8,972 bases of DNA. Origin: Candidatus Eiseniibacteriota bacterium (lineage in GTDB: Bacteria; Eisenbacteria; RBG-16-71-46). The position numbers were made by a program, and so were the translations under genes. Within the stretch, counting starts at the first letter, position 1; the number at the start of each line of letters is the position of its first letter. Positions 1 through 6,940 of the stretch are shown piece by piece. The notes below the pieces were generated by a model. It did no database searches. It was not told where the DNA came from and saw nothing but the letters and a program-made list of their open reading frames with translations. The stretch lies in assembly GCA_023249815.1 (NCBI GenBank), contig JAHFBX010000099.1, positions 1 to 8,972 of the forward strand. The letters run 5' to 3'.

Positions 1-246
1 CAGGCCCAGATCGATGACGCTTAATCCCAGCTCGGGATCCATGACGGTCTCGAGCACCGAGCGCACCGCGAGTTCCTGCGCCGAGGGCATGCTCGAGAGC
101 TGCGGGGGGCCCGACTGCTTGGCGGCGGGCGCGGCGCTGGCGCTCACGGCGGCGGCGCCAGGTGTGCCGGTGGCGGACGTCGGGGGTGCGGCTTCGGGCG
201 GCACCGGCTGGCCGGTGTGGGGATTGATCCCCTTGTCGTCGTTCAT
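1..246 (-). CDS. sufT: DUF59/MIP18-family protein, probably SufT (3' part outside the window)
   Basis: The 82 visible residues start at an ATG (246-244) that overlaps the Rieske stop as ATGA, with a GGAG five bases upstream (252-255). Residues 1-52 are a Pro/Ala/Gly/Ser-rich tail with no recognisable fold. From about residue 54 the sequence enters the DUF59 (MIP18) domain, including VLETVMDPELGLSVIDLGL at the window edge, which carries the typical DPELG and VxDLGL motifs. DUF59 proteins act in Fe-S protein maturation (SufT, eukaryotic CIA2/MIP18) or phenylacetate oxygenase maturation (PaaD). The position at the end of a suf operon favours SufT. The catalytic part and end of the protein are not visible, so a longer DUF59 fusion such as an Mrp/ApbC-type P-loop carrier is not excluded. 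The long low-complexity N-terminus is unusual for SufT. Confidence 0.8.
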   Translation of the reverse strand, partial: MNDDKGINPHTGQPVPPEAAPPTSATGTPGAAAVSASAAPAAKQSGPPQLSSMPSAQELAVRSVLETVMDPELGLSVIDLGL

Positions 247-563
247 GACCACTCCACTTGTACGTCGTCTCCCACCACGCGCACGGCGTAGGTGGCGACC
301 GGGGACACCGCCGGGAACGTCAGCGCCGCTCCGGTCTTAACGTCGAACGTCGCGCCGTGGCGCGGACATTCGATGGTGCTCCCCTCGAGCCGGCCCTCGG
401 CAACAGGGCCGCCGTCGTGGGTGCACACGTCGTCGATCGCGTACCAACCGTCGTCGAGGTGGAAGACGGCGATGGCCTGGTCGTCGAGCCGTACGATGCG
501 CGAGCTCCCCTGCGCGATCTCGCTGGCGCGTGCCACGGTCACCCACCGGGCGGTGGTGCTCAT
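243..563 (-). CDS. Rieske [2Fe-2S] ferredoxin-like protein of the SUF operon
   Basis: This 106-residue protein is a single Rieske domain. The cluster ligands are C47 and H49 (CTH) and C66 and H69 (CPRH), a C-x-H-x16-C-x2-H arrangement as in soluble Rieske ferredoxins such as the ferredoxin subunits of ring-hydroxylating oxygenases and the NirD-like group. No signal peptide or membrane segment is seen, so it should be cytosolic. A longer in-frame reading exists upstream, but the ATG at 563 is chosen because a strong GAGGAGG ribosome site lies 7 bases upstream and because it overlaps the sufU stop as ATGA. Rieske genes are known members of suf clusters, for example in Actinobacteria. A role as electron donor to cluster assembly or as a target of it is inference. 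No oxygenase gene is visible nearby. Confidence 0.93.
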   Translation of the reverse strand: MSTTARWVTVARASEIAQGSSRIVRLDDQAIAVFHLDDGWYAIDDVCTHDGGPVAEGRLEGSTIECPRHGATFDVKTGAALTFPAVSPVATYAVRVVGDDVQVEWS

Positions 564-961
564 TCCGCTTCCTCCTCGTCGTCGGTCCACGTGGCCATTC
601 CGTACGCGGCGGCCTTCACCGTCTTCAAGGCCAGCATCGCACACTTGCTGCGCACCGGGCCCAGCTCGTCCAGCCCCAAGAGGTCCAGAACGTCCTGTCG
701 CGTGAGCGCCTTCACGTCCTCCAATGGCTTTCCCTCGATGGCCTCGCACAGGAGCGACGCCGACGCCTGGCTGATCGAGCAGCCGCTGCCGCTGAAGCGC
801 ACCTCTGCCACACGGCCTTCTGCGAAACGGAAGTCCATGCGCAGCCGGTCACCGCACAGCGGATTGGCGTCCTCGACGCGCGCGTCGGGACGCTCGATCG
901 TCCCGTGGCAGCGCGGGTGGCGGTAGTGGTCGAGGATGTGGTCGCGGAAGAGCGAGTCCAT
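560..961 (-). CDS. sufU: SufU, sulfur acceptor / Fe-S assembly protein
   Basis: This 133-residue IscU/SufU-fold protein accepts persulfide sulfur from SufS. It shows the N-terminal LFRDHILDHYRHPR helix, the NPLCGD motif (C36, D38), GCSISQAS (C61) and RSKCA (C107). These match the zinc/sulfur ligands C41, D43, C66 and C128 of Bacillus SufU. Lys before the last Cys is SufU-like, where IscU has His. The C61-C107 spacing is 46 residues, about 16 shorter than in Bacillus SufU and close to IscU, so the usual SufU insertion is absent. The C-terminus is an acidic tail (DDEEEAE). The ATG at 961 is chosen over an in-frame GTG at 1000 because it fits family length and has AAAGG five bases upstream. The gene starts 75 bases after sufS and overlaps the Rieske gene by four bases. 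Confidence 0.95.
   Translation of the reverse strand: MDSLFRDHILDHYRHPRCHGTIERPDARVEDANPLCGDRLRMDFRFAEGRVAEVRFSGSGCSISQASASLLCEAIEGKPLEDVKALTRQDVLDLLGLDELGPVRSKCAMLALKTVKAAAYGMATWTDDEEEAE
571..577 (-). promoter_or_regulatory. Ribosome binding site of the Rieske gene inside sufU
   Basis: The bases GAGGAGG on the minus strand lie 7 bases before the ATG at 563. They are at the same time the codons for the acidic C-terminal tail of SufU. This fixes the Rieske start and implies translation coupled to sufU. Confidence 0.75.
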
Positions 962-1036
962 TGGAGCCTTTCGCGCCTCCGGCGCGGCAGCCTTGTGCAC
1001 GTTCGGCGCGCGGGCGATGCGTGAGTTTGGTGCGGA

Positions 1037-2368
1037 TCAGCGAGCGAACAGTTTCGTCACCTGGTGGAGTCCCGTGACGAGCGCGTCCACGTCCTCGGGC
1101 AGGGAATAGCAATGGAACGAGGCGCGCACGCTCGCGGGCACACCGAGTTGATCGTGGAGCGGCATGGCGCAGTGGTGTCCAGCCCGCACGCAGACGCCGT
1201 TGCGGTCCAAGACCGTCGCCACGTCGTGAGGATGCACGCCGTCCACGGTGAACGCCACCACACCGCCGCGGCGGTCGGCCGGCGGGCCCAGCAGGCGCAC
1301 GCCCGGCACCTCGGCGAGACGCGCCATGCAGGTGGCGGCGAGGGCACGGTCGTGCGCGAACACGTGCTCCATGCCGAGCGACTCGAGATAGGTCACCGCG
1401 GCGCCAAGCCCCACGGCCTCGGCGATGCACATCGTGCCGGCCTCGAACTTCCACGGCAGTTCGTTCCATGTGGACTCGGTGAGGCTCACGGTCCGGATCA
1501 TCTCGCCGCCGCCTAAGAACGGCGGCATCGCCTCGAGCAGCTCGCGCCTCCCCCACAGCACGCCGATGCCGGTGGGGCCGAGCATCTTGTGCGACGTGCA
1601 CGCCACGAAGTCAGCACCCAGCGCACGGACGTCCAGCTTCATGTGCGCGGCACTCTGCGACGCGTCCACCACAACCGTCGCGCCGTGCTGCCTGGCGACT
1701 CGCGCGATCTCCGCGACCGGGTTCACCGTGCCGAGCACGTTCGAGACGTGGACGAACGACACGACCTTCACGCGACCATCGGCGAGCAGTTTGGGCAGTG
1801 CGTCGAGGTCCAGCTCGCCCGAGCCGGTGAGCGGGATGAAGCGAAGCTCGAGCTGCTTCTCGGCGGCGAGCATCTGCCACGGCACCAGGTTCGAGTGATG
1901 CTCCATCGGCGTCAGCAGGATCGCGTCACCCGCTCGCAGCGCCCAACCGCCCCACGCGCGCGCCACCAGGTTCAACGCCTCGGTGGAGTTGCGCGTGAAC
2001 ACGATCTCGCGCGGGCTCGCGTTCACGAACGCCGCGAACCGCCGGCGCGCGTCCTCATAGAGCGCCGTGGCCTCCTCCGCGATGCCGTACACGCCACGAT
2101 GGATGTTCGCGTTGCACGTCGTGTAGTAGCGGCTCATCGCGTCCAGCACGGCCTGCGGCTTCTGGGACGTGGCGGCGCTGTCCAGGTAGATGAGCGGTCG
2201 TGGGCGCGGCGTCGCGAAGATCGGGAAATCCGCCTTCACCCGACGCGGGTCGAACCCTGGCGTGCCGTTGCTCGCACCGGCGCCACGAGGCGCGGCGCCA
2301 ACCGATGCCCCTACGGGCGCGCCCGTGTCGCCGGACGCGCCCGTAGGGGACAGCCTGAGTCGAAGCAT
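1037..2368 (-). CDS. sufS: SufS, group II cysteine desulfurase
   Basis: This 443-residue PLP enzyme converts cysteine to alanine and passes the sulfur as persulfide to SufU. The conserved part begins around residue 39 (FDPRRVKADFPIF) and includes LIYLDSAATSQKP (60-71), the PLP-contacting EHHSN (156-160), VDASQS (234-239), the Schiff-base lysine K261 in TSHKMLGPTG, and the catalytic persulfide cysteine C400 in RAGHHCAMP. The short loop around C400 and the RASF motif (415-418) mark the SufS/group II type. The first 38 residues are a Gly/Ala/Pro-rich extension not present in E. coli SufS, encoded partly by a perfect 14-bp inverted repeat. The start at 2368 shares one base with the sufD stop (TGATG). 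A GTG at codon 44 gives a more typical length but has no evident ribosome site. Confidence 0.97.
   Translation of the reverse strand: MLRLRLSPTGASGDTGAPVGASVGAAPRGAGASNGTPGFDPRRVKADFPIFATPRPRPLIYLDSAATSQKPQAVLDAMSRYYTTCNANIHRGVYGIAEEATALYEDARRRFAAFVNASPREIVFTRNSTEALNLVARAWGGWALRAGDAILLTPMEHHSNLVPWQMLAAEKQLELRFIPLTGSGELDLDALPKLLADGRVKVVSFVHVSNVLGTVNPVAEIARVARQHGATVVVDASQSAAHMKLDVRALGADFVACTSHKMLGPTGIGVLWGRRELLEAMPPFLGGGEMIRTVSLTESTWNELPWKFEAGTMCIAEAVGLGAAVTYLESLGMEHVFAHDRALAATCMARLAEVPGVRLLGPPADRRGGVVAFTVDGVHPHDVATVLDRNGVCVRAGHHCAMPLHDQLGVPASVRASFHCYSLPEDVDALVTGLHQVTKLFAR
2308..2349. repeat. Perfect 14-bp inverted repeat in the 5' end of sufS
   Basis: CCCCTACGGGCGCG (2308-2321) is repeated exactly as its reverse complement CGCGCCCGTAGGGG (2336-2349) around a 14-base loop. 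The transcript could form a very stable GC-rich hairpin about 19 bases after the sufS start codon. It codes for part of the low-complexity N-terminal extension. There is no T tract, so it does not look like an intrinsic terminator. Confidence 0.85.
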
Positions 2369-3711
2369 CAGTCGATCTTACGCTCGATCTCGCCGCGAAG
2401 TCGCTCGCGCACGGTCTCGAGCGGGATGCGCTCGATCACGGGCTCGAAGAACGCCTCCACGATGAGCCGTTGCGCCTCGAGCCGCGGCAGGCCGCGCGCC
2501 ATGAGGTAGTAGAGGTGATCCGGATCGAGGAACCCGAGCGTGGCGCCGTGCGTGCAGCGCACGTCGTTCGCCAGGATCTCCAAGCCCGGGATGCTGTCGG
2601 CGCGCGCCTGGTCGGAGAGCAGCAGGTTGCGGTTCGCCTGGTAGGCGTCGGTGCGCTGGGCCTTCTCGGCGACCTGGATCAAGCCCTGGTACACGCTGCG
2701 CGCGCGGTCTTTCAGGCAGCACTTGATCAGCAGGTCGCTGGTCGTGTGCGGCTGGAGATGCCGCTGCAGCGTGTGCAGGTGGAAGTGCTGGCGCTGGTCG
2801 CCGAACATGAACCCGTTCACGAACGCGCGTGCGCCCGTGCCGTCGAGGTTGAAGTAGCCGTTGGCCTTGGTCATGCGGCCACCGACCATGACCTGCATCC
2901 ACTGGAGCTCCGCGTCGCGACCCAGGCGCGCGCGGGTGTTGCCGTAGTGGAACACGTTCCGGCCCCAGTCCTGGATCTGGGCGTACGTCACCTTGGCGCC
3001 GTCGCCCACGAACACCTCGACACCGCCGGCGTGCAGGGACGCGCCCTCGACGGTCTCGGACAAGTACTCCTCGATCATGGTGACTTCGGCGCCCGCTTCC
3101 ACCACGACCACCGAGCGCGGCGCCACCAACCGCCCGGCGCCGTCCAGCCAGTGGAACAGCCGCACCGGCAGCTCGGCCTTCACACCCTTGGGAACGTGCA
3201 CGAACGCGCCGCCCTGGCGGAGCGAGCTGCCGAGCGCCGCGTACCAGTCGTAGTCATCGTGCAGCAGCGAGCCATAGTGCGGGCCGAGGAGCGCCTCGTG
3301 CTCGCGCGTGGCGCGGTCCAGCGAGCACACCGTGACGCCCTGGCTCTGGAGCGTCGGGTGCGTCTGCTCGAGCACCACGCCCGCGTCACGCTGCACGAGC
3401 AGCGCCGCACGCGTGCCCTCGCCCGCCAGGCGTTCGATCACCGGCGCCGGCAGGTCGTCCACGTTGCGCGCCATCGGCGGCTGCGAGAACGGATCGAGCG
3501 TGGCGAGCCACATCTCGAGGGTGCCGAAGTCGGTGCGGCGCCACAGCTCGTCGTCGCGCTTCGGCAACGAGAGTGTGCCGAGCGTGCCGATCGCCGCGCG
3601 GCGCCGTTCGAGCGCCCACGTGCCTTCGCGCGCCGACTTGGCGCGCGCGAGCGCCTTCTGCGTCCACGGCGTCGGGTCGATGACGGGGGTCTTCGTCGAC
3701 AGGGTCGTCAT
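2368..3711 (-). CDS. sufD: SufD, Fe-S cluster scaffold subunit
   Basis: This 447-residue protein is the SufD partner of the SufB-SufC2-SufD scaffold. The N-terminal helical part (about 1-140) contains the DELWRRTDF segment. It is followed by the beta-helix core: [12 protein letters not shown] (167-178), [16 protein letters not shown] (285-300), [20 protein letters not shown] (309-328) and the SufBD C-terminus [10 protein letters not shown] to [11 protein letters not shown]. The conserved CTHGAT motif (386-391) supplies H388, equivalent to E. coli SufD H360, which together with the SufB cysteine is needed for cluster assembly. The start at 3711 overlaps the sufB stop by four bases (ATGA), and a GGAGGG ribosome site lies 9 bases upstream (3721-3726). 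It is placed as SufD rather than a second SufB because it lacks the SufB EGCTAP motif and follows a complete sufB. Confidence 0.96.
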   Translation of the reverse strand: MTTLSTKTPVIDPTPWTQKALARAKSAREGTWALERRRAAIGTLGTLSLPKRDDELWRRTDFGTLEMWLATLDPFSQPPMARNVDDLPAPVIERLAGEGTRAALLVQRDAGVVLEQTHPTLQSQGVTVCSLDRATREHEALLGPHYGSLLHDDYDWYAALGSSLRQGGAFVHVPKGVKAELPVRLFHWLDGAGRLVAPRSVVVVEAGAEVTMIEEYLSETVEGASLHAGGVEVFVGDGAKVTYAQIQDWGRNVFHYGNTRARLGRDAELQWMQVMVGGRMTKANGYFNLDGTGARAFVNGFMFGDQRQHFHLHTLQRHLQPHTTSDLLIKCCLKDRARSVYQGLIQVAEKAQRTDAYQANRNLLLSDQARADSIPGLEILANDVRCTHGATLGFLDPDHLYYLMARGLPRLEAQRLIVEAFFEPVIERIPLETVRERLRGEIERKID

Positions 3712-5117
3712 CCGACCGAACCCTCCATCTGGAGCTGGATCAGGCGGTTCATCTCGACGGCGTACTCCATGGGGAGTTCCTTCACCACCGGCTCGATGAA
3801 GCCCGACACGATCATCGCGGCGGCTTCTTCCGCCGGGATGCCGCGGGCCATGAGATAGAACAGCTGCTCGTCGCCGATCTTGGACACCGTGGCCTCGTGG
3901 CCGATCGTGACCTTGTCCTCTTCGATCTCCATGTACGGGTACGTGTCGGAGCGGGACTGCTCGTCGAGGATCAGGGCGTCGCAGTTGACCGTGCTGCGGC
4001 AGTTCTCCGCGCCCTTCATGACCTTCACGAGCCCGCGGTAGCCGGCGCGGCCGCCATCCTTGCTGATGGACTTGGAGATGATCTTGCTGCTGGTGTTCGG
4101 CGCGCAGTGCACCGCCTTGGCGCCCGCGTCCTGGTGCTGGCCCTTGCCGGCGAACGCGATGGACAGCACCTCACCGTGCGCGCCTGGCTCCATCATATAG
4201 ATCGCGGGGTACTTCATAGTCAATTTAGACCCCAAATTCCCGTCAACCCACTCCATCGTGGCATTCGCGTACGCCACGGCCCGCTTGGTGACCAGGTTGT
4301 ACACGTTGTTCGACCAGTTCTGGATGGTGGTGTAGCGGCAGCGCCCGCCCTTCTTGACGATGATCTCGACCACGGCCGAGTGCAGCGAGTCGCTCGAGTA
4401 CGTGGGCGCGGTGCAGCCCTCGACGTAGTGCACGTACGCGTCCTCGTCCACGATGATGAGCGTGCGCTCGAACTGGCCCATGTCCTTGGTGTTGATGCGG
4501 AAGTAGGCCTGCAGCGGGATGTCCACCTTCACGCCCTTCGGGACGTAGATGAACGAGCCGCCCGACCACACCGCGGAGTTCAGCGCGGCGAACTTGTTGT
4601 CGCTCGACGGGATCACCGTGCCGAAGTACTGCTTGAACAGTTCGGGATGATCACGAAGTCCGTGGTCGCACGACAGGAAGATCACGCCCTGCTTCTCGAG
4701 CGACTCCTTGATCTTGTGGTACACGACCTCGGAGTCGTACTGGGCGCCCACACCCGACAGGAACTTCTGCTCGGCCTCAGGGATACCCAGCTTGTCGAAC
4801 GTGCGCTTCATGTCGGCGGGCACGTCTTCCCAGCTCTTCGCCTCCTCCGACGTGGGCTTGACGTAGTAGTAGATGTCCTGGAAGTCGATGCCCGACACGT
4901 CGCCGCCCCACGTGGGCAGCGGCTTCTTCCAGAAGATCTCCAGTGCCTTCAGCCGGTAGTCCAGCATCCACTCCGGCTCGCCCTTCAGCTTCGAGATCTC
5001 GCGCACGATGTCGGCGTCGAGACCCTTGCGCGACTTGAACACGTGCTGCTCGGCGTCGTGGAAGCCGTACTTCTCGGTATAGCTCTCACGCAGGTCCATC
5101 TGGGGTTCGGTGCTCAT
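3708..5117 (-). CDS. sufB: SufB, Fe-S cluster scaffold subunit
   Basis: This 469-residue protein is the main scaffold subunit on which clusters are built. It shows the typical N-terminal [18 protein letters not shown] region, [18 protein letters not shown] (186-203), [16 protein letters not shown] (231-246, C235), [28 protein letters not shown] (378-395) and [20 protein letters not shown]. By alignment in mind to E. coli SufB, C379 corresponds to C405 and H407/E408 to H433/E434, with identical 28-residue spacing, so the cluster-forming residues are intact. No intein interrupts the gene. The ATG at 5117 overlaps the sufC stop by four bases, and GAGGAAG sits 10 bases upstream. Codons 291-300 (about 4216-4247) are a run of rare AT-rich codons unlike the rest of the gene. 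Confidence 0.98.
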   Translation of the reverse strand: MSTEPQMDLRESYTEKYGFHDAEQHVFKSRKGLDADIVREISKLKGEPEWMLDYRLKALEIFWKKPLPTWGGDVSGIDFQDIYYYVKPTSEEAKSWEDVPADMKRTFDKLGIPEAEQKFLSGVGAQYDSEVVYHKIKESLEKQGVIFLSCDHGLRDHPELFKQYFGTVIPSSDNKFAALNSAVWSGGSFIYVPKGVKVDIPLQAYFRINTKDMGQFERTLIIVDEDAYVHYVEGCTAPTYSSDSLHSAVVEIIVKKGGRCRYTTIQNWSNNVYNLVTKRAVAYANATMEWVDGNLGSKLTMKYPAIYMMEPGAHGEVLSIAFAGKGQHQDAGAKAVHCAPNTSSKIISKSISKDGGRAGYRGLVKVMKGAENCRSTVNCDALILDEQSRSDTYPYMEIEEDKVTIGHEATVSKIGDEQLFYLMARGIPAEEAAAMIVSGFIEPVVKELPMEYAVEMNRLIQLQMEGSVG

Positions 5118-5905
5118 CGGCTGCTCACTTCCTCGCGCACCCAGTCATAGCCGCGCGTTTCGAGTTCGAGCGCGAGTTCCGGCCCACCGCTCGTGACGAT
5201 GCGTCCGTCGATCATCACGTGCACCCGGCTCGGGGTGATGTAGTTGAGGATGCGGTTGTAGTGCGTGATCACCAGGATGCCCAGGTGCGGGCCGGCGAGC
5301 GCGTTGACGCCCTCGGACACGACCTTCAGGGCATCGATGTCGAGACCGGAGTCGGTCTCGTCCATGATCGCGATCTCGGGCTTCAGCACCGCCATCTGGA
5401 GGATCTCCGCGCGCTTCTTCTCGCCGCCCGAGAACCCGTCGTTCAGGTAGCGAGTGGCGAACGAGTCGTCCACCTTGAGCATCTTCATCTGCTTGCGCAG
5501 CAGCTCGCGGAATTCCTTCGGCGGCATGCCCTTCTTGGTGGGCACCTTGCCGTTCGCGTGGGGGTCGGCGGGCGCCAGGCGCGCGTTCAGCGCGGCGCGC
5601 AGGAACGAGCCGAACGTGAGCCCGGGAATCGCCACCGGGTACTGAAACGCCATGAACAGCCCCAGCCGCGCGCGCTCGTCGGTCTCCTTCTCGAGGATGG
5701 ACTCGCCCTTCCACAAGATGTCGCCCGAGGTGACCTCGTACTTGGGGTGGCCCATGAGCGTGTTCGCGAACGTGCTCTTCCCCGAGCCGTTCGGGCCCAT
5801 GAGCGCGTGGATCTCGCCCTTCTTCACCCCGAGCGAGAGCCCCTTGAGGATCTCCTTGCCCTCCACGCTCACGTGGAGGTCTTTCACGATCAGGTCGCCG
5901 TTCAT
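5114..5905 (-). CDS. sufC: SufC, ATPase of the SufBCD scaffold
   Basis: This 263-residue soluble ABC-type ATPase drives conformational change of SufB-SufD. It has Walker A GPNGSGKS (37-44), the Q-loop in FMAFQYP (Q88), the signature FSGGEKKR (158-165), Walker B with catalytic glutamate IAIMDE (178-183), the D-loop SGLDIDAL and the switch histidine in VITHYNRIL (H215). No membrane segments are present, as expected for SufC. A stretch of about 15 residues (roughly 112-128, including [12 protein letters not shown]) is longer than in E. coli SufC and is common in non-enterobacterial forms. The start at 5905 fits the family ([14 protein letters not shown]) and has GGAA nine bases upstream. In-frame ATGs at 5920 and 5962 lack a clear ribosome site. 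The gene starts 94 bases after sufA and overlaps sufB by four bases. Confidence 0.97.
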   Translation of the reverse strand: MNGDLIVKDLHVSVEGKEILKGLSLGVKKGEIHALMGPNGSGKSTFANTLMGHPKYEVTSGDILWKGESILEKETDERARLGLFMAFQYPVAIPGLTFGSFLRAALNARLAPADPHANGKVPTKKGMPPKEFRELLRKQMKMLKVDDSFATRYLNDGFSGGEKKRAEILQMAVLKPEIAIMDETDSGLDIDALKVVSEGVNALAGPHLGILVITHYNRILNYITPSRVHVMIDGRIVTSGGPELALELETRGYDWVREEVSSR

Positions 5906-5920
5906 CTTTATACGTTCCAT

Positions 5921-5936
5921 CCGGCGGCAAGGCCGG
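5921..5936. repeat. Small hairpin just upstream of sufC
   Basis: CCGGC (5921-5925) and GCCGG (5932-5936) flank six bases in the sufA-sufC gap, 15 bases before the chosen sufC start. The 5-bp stem is short for such GC-rich DNA and may be chance. The remaining intergenic bases (5937-5999) show no gene or clear promoter. Confidence 0.3.
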
Positions 5937-5999
5937 CGTTGACGCGCGCTAGTCGGTCGCATCCGTTCGGGGCGACGCGGCGCGCGGGAGGGTTCGTGA

Positions 6000-6323
6000 T
6001 CAGGACGAGAAGCTCTCGCCGCACGCGCAGGAGTGCTTCACGTTGGGGTTGTTGAACTTGAAACCAGCGCCCATCAAGCCTTCGACATAGTCGATCTCGG
6101 TGCCGCCCAGGACCACCATGCTCTTGAGGTCCACCACGAGCCGGACGCCATTCGACTCGAGAACCTCGTCCCCGGCCGCCTCGGCCTCGCAGAACTCCAT
6201 GAAGTAGGAGTTGCCCGAACAGCCGCCGCCGCGCACGCCAATGCGCAGCCCGAGCTCCGGCGTACCGCGTCCCGTGAGCAGTTCCTTCACCTTCCCCGCC
6301 GCCACCGGCGTGAGCGAGATCAT
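6000..6323 (-). CDS. sufA: A-type Fe-S carrier (SufA/IscA/ErpA family)
   Basis: This 107-residue protein carries assembled clusters to target apoproteins. The three conserved ligands are C35 ([10 protein letters not shown]), C99 and C101 (HSCACGESF), the same numbering as E. coli Isc[17 protein letters not shown] is the usual start of the fold and [15 protein letters not shown] its conserved end. An in-frame reading extends far upstream but consists of the MerR gene in another frame. The ATG at 6323 is chosen because an excellent AAAGGAG site lies 9 bases upstream (6333-6339). Family members SufA, IscA and ErpA cannot be separated from sequence alone. The name follows the suf context, with sufC next and the MerR gene before it. 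Confidence 0.95.
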   Translation of the reverse strand: MISLTPVAAGKVKELLTGRGTPELGLRIGVRGGGCSGNSYFMEFCEAEAAGDEVLESNGVRLVVDLKSMVVLGGTEIDYVEGLMGAGFKFNNPNVKHSCACGESFSS

Positions 6324-6332
6324 CGTCCTGGG

Positions 6333-6339
6333 CTCCTTT
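6333..6339 (-). promoter_or_regulatory. Strong ribosome binding site of sufA
   Basis: AAAGGAG on the minus strand ends 9 bases before the ATG at 6323. It decides the sufA start against longer in-frame readings and is among the strongest such sites in this window. Confidence 0.75.
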
Positions 6340-6352
6340 CGTACGACTGCAT

Positions 6353-6373
6353 CGCGTCCGTCCCCCGGACGCG
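6353..6373. repeat. Perfect 7-bp hairpin between merR and sufA
   Basis: CGCGTCC (6353-6359) and GGACGCG (6367-6373) flank a 7-base loop in the 58-base gap between the regulator and sufA. It lies just upstream of the sufA ribosome site. There is no T tract, so it is not a classical terminator. A role in transcript processing or in setting the merR/sufA ratio is possible but unproven. Confidence 0.5.
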
Positions 6374-6381
6374 CCTGGTTG

Positions 6382-6939
6382 CTAATCCGAGCGATGCTCT
6401 TCGACGTGCACAAGCGCCGGGCGCGGCGTCCGCCTCGCGCCATCGCGCGTGCCCTTGAAACCCGCGACCAGCGCCGGCTCGCGTCCCACCCCATGGTCCT
6501 GCGTGCAGTGCACGCAGCAGTCCACCGTCCCCGGCTCGCCGCACACGCGGCACGTCTCCAGGTAGGCGAGCCCGTCCACCAGCTCGCGCTCGAGCTCCTG
6601 CTGGCGTCGGATGTTCTCGCGCGTCTCCTCGAGCTTGGTGTTGAACAGCTCGCGAAGTTCCGCCATGGCCTCGGGGCCATGGTCGGACTTCCACCAGCGG
6701 TCCAGCACGTCGCGCGTCTCGTGCAGCGAGATCCCGAGCCCGCTCAGCAGGTCGATCCAGCGAACGCGATCGACCGCCGCGGGGTGATAGAGGCGGAAGC
6801 CGCCGCTCGAACGCGTCGCCGGTTCGAGCAGGCCCAACTCCTCGTAAAGATGGATCGCGCGCACGGTCTTCCCCGTCAGGCGAGCAAGGTCGCCGACGCG
6901 GAGGTACTGTGAGCCGTTGCCATTGATGCCAAGTGCCAT
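6382..6939 (-). CDS. MerR-family regulator with C-terminal cysteine cluster, candidate SUF operon regulator
   Basis: This 185-residue protein begins with a MerR winged helix-turn-helix (about residues 12-80): YLRVGDLARLTGKTVRAI, then HLYEELGLLEP, the GFRLYHPAAVDRVRWIDLL wing and the second motif GLGISLHETRDVL. A long charged dimerisation helix follows (about 88-128). It ends in a compact cysteine cluster with C130, C133, C141, C142 and C145 plus H144 and H149 (CRVCGEPGTVDCCVHCTQDH), then a basic tail. MerR proteins sense metals, redox state or ligands through this region. The spacing here (C-x2-C-x7-CC-x2-C) differs from the SoxR [2Fe-2S] site. As first gene of the suf locus, 58 bases before sufA, it is a candidate Fe-S, zinc or redox sensor of that operon, which is inference. 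The start at 6939 has AAGGG 7 bases upstream. An ATG at 6945 and a TTG at 6957 are alternatives. Confidence 0.9.
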   Translation of the reverse strand: MALGINGNGSQYLRVGDLARLTGKTVRAIHLYEELGLLEPATRSSGGFRLYHPAAVDRVRWIDLLSGLGISLHETRDVLDRWWKSDHGPEAMAELRELFNTKLEETRENIRRQQELERELVDGLAYLETCRVCGEPGTVDCCVHCTQDHGVGREPALVAGFKGTRDGARRTPRPALVHVEEHRSD

Positions 6940-6940
6940 G

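Noticed and set aside
564..749. In-frame upstream extension of the Rieske protein
   Set aside because: It lies inside sufU in another frame. The ATG at 563 has a strong ribosome site and couples to the sufU stop.
849..1601. Minus-strand reading frame spanning the sufS-sufU junction
   Set aside because: It is a different frame of two well-supported genes, Arg-rich with no domain.
2470..3858. Long plus-strand reading frame opposite sufD (462 residues)
   Set aside because: Its composition is a typical antisense shadow (Arg/Ala/Val repeats). The minus strand encodes an intact SufD.
4411..4413. Possible SufB intein at the EGC position known to be occupied in mycobacteria
   Set aside because: The SufB frame is uninterrupted and normal in length, so the site is empty.
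3897..5150. Long plus-strand reading frame opposite sufB (417 residues)
   Set aside because: It is Arg/Leu/Val/His-rich, resembles no family, and is the antisense shadow of a GC-rich gene with clear SufB motifs.
5906..5962. Longer SufC start at 5962 or 5920
   Set aside because: The extra residues are Arg-rich and unlike SufC N-termini, and neither start has a convincing ribosome site. Not fully excluded.
5219..6055. Plus-strand reading frame opposite sufC
   Set aside because: It has no motifs, is a shadow of SufC, and runs across the sufC-sufA gap into sufA.
6324..6680. In-frame upstream extension of sufA
   Set aside because: The extra 119 residues are the MerR gene read in another frame. 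The strong ribosome site fixes the start at 6323.
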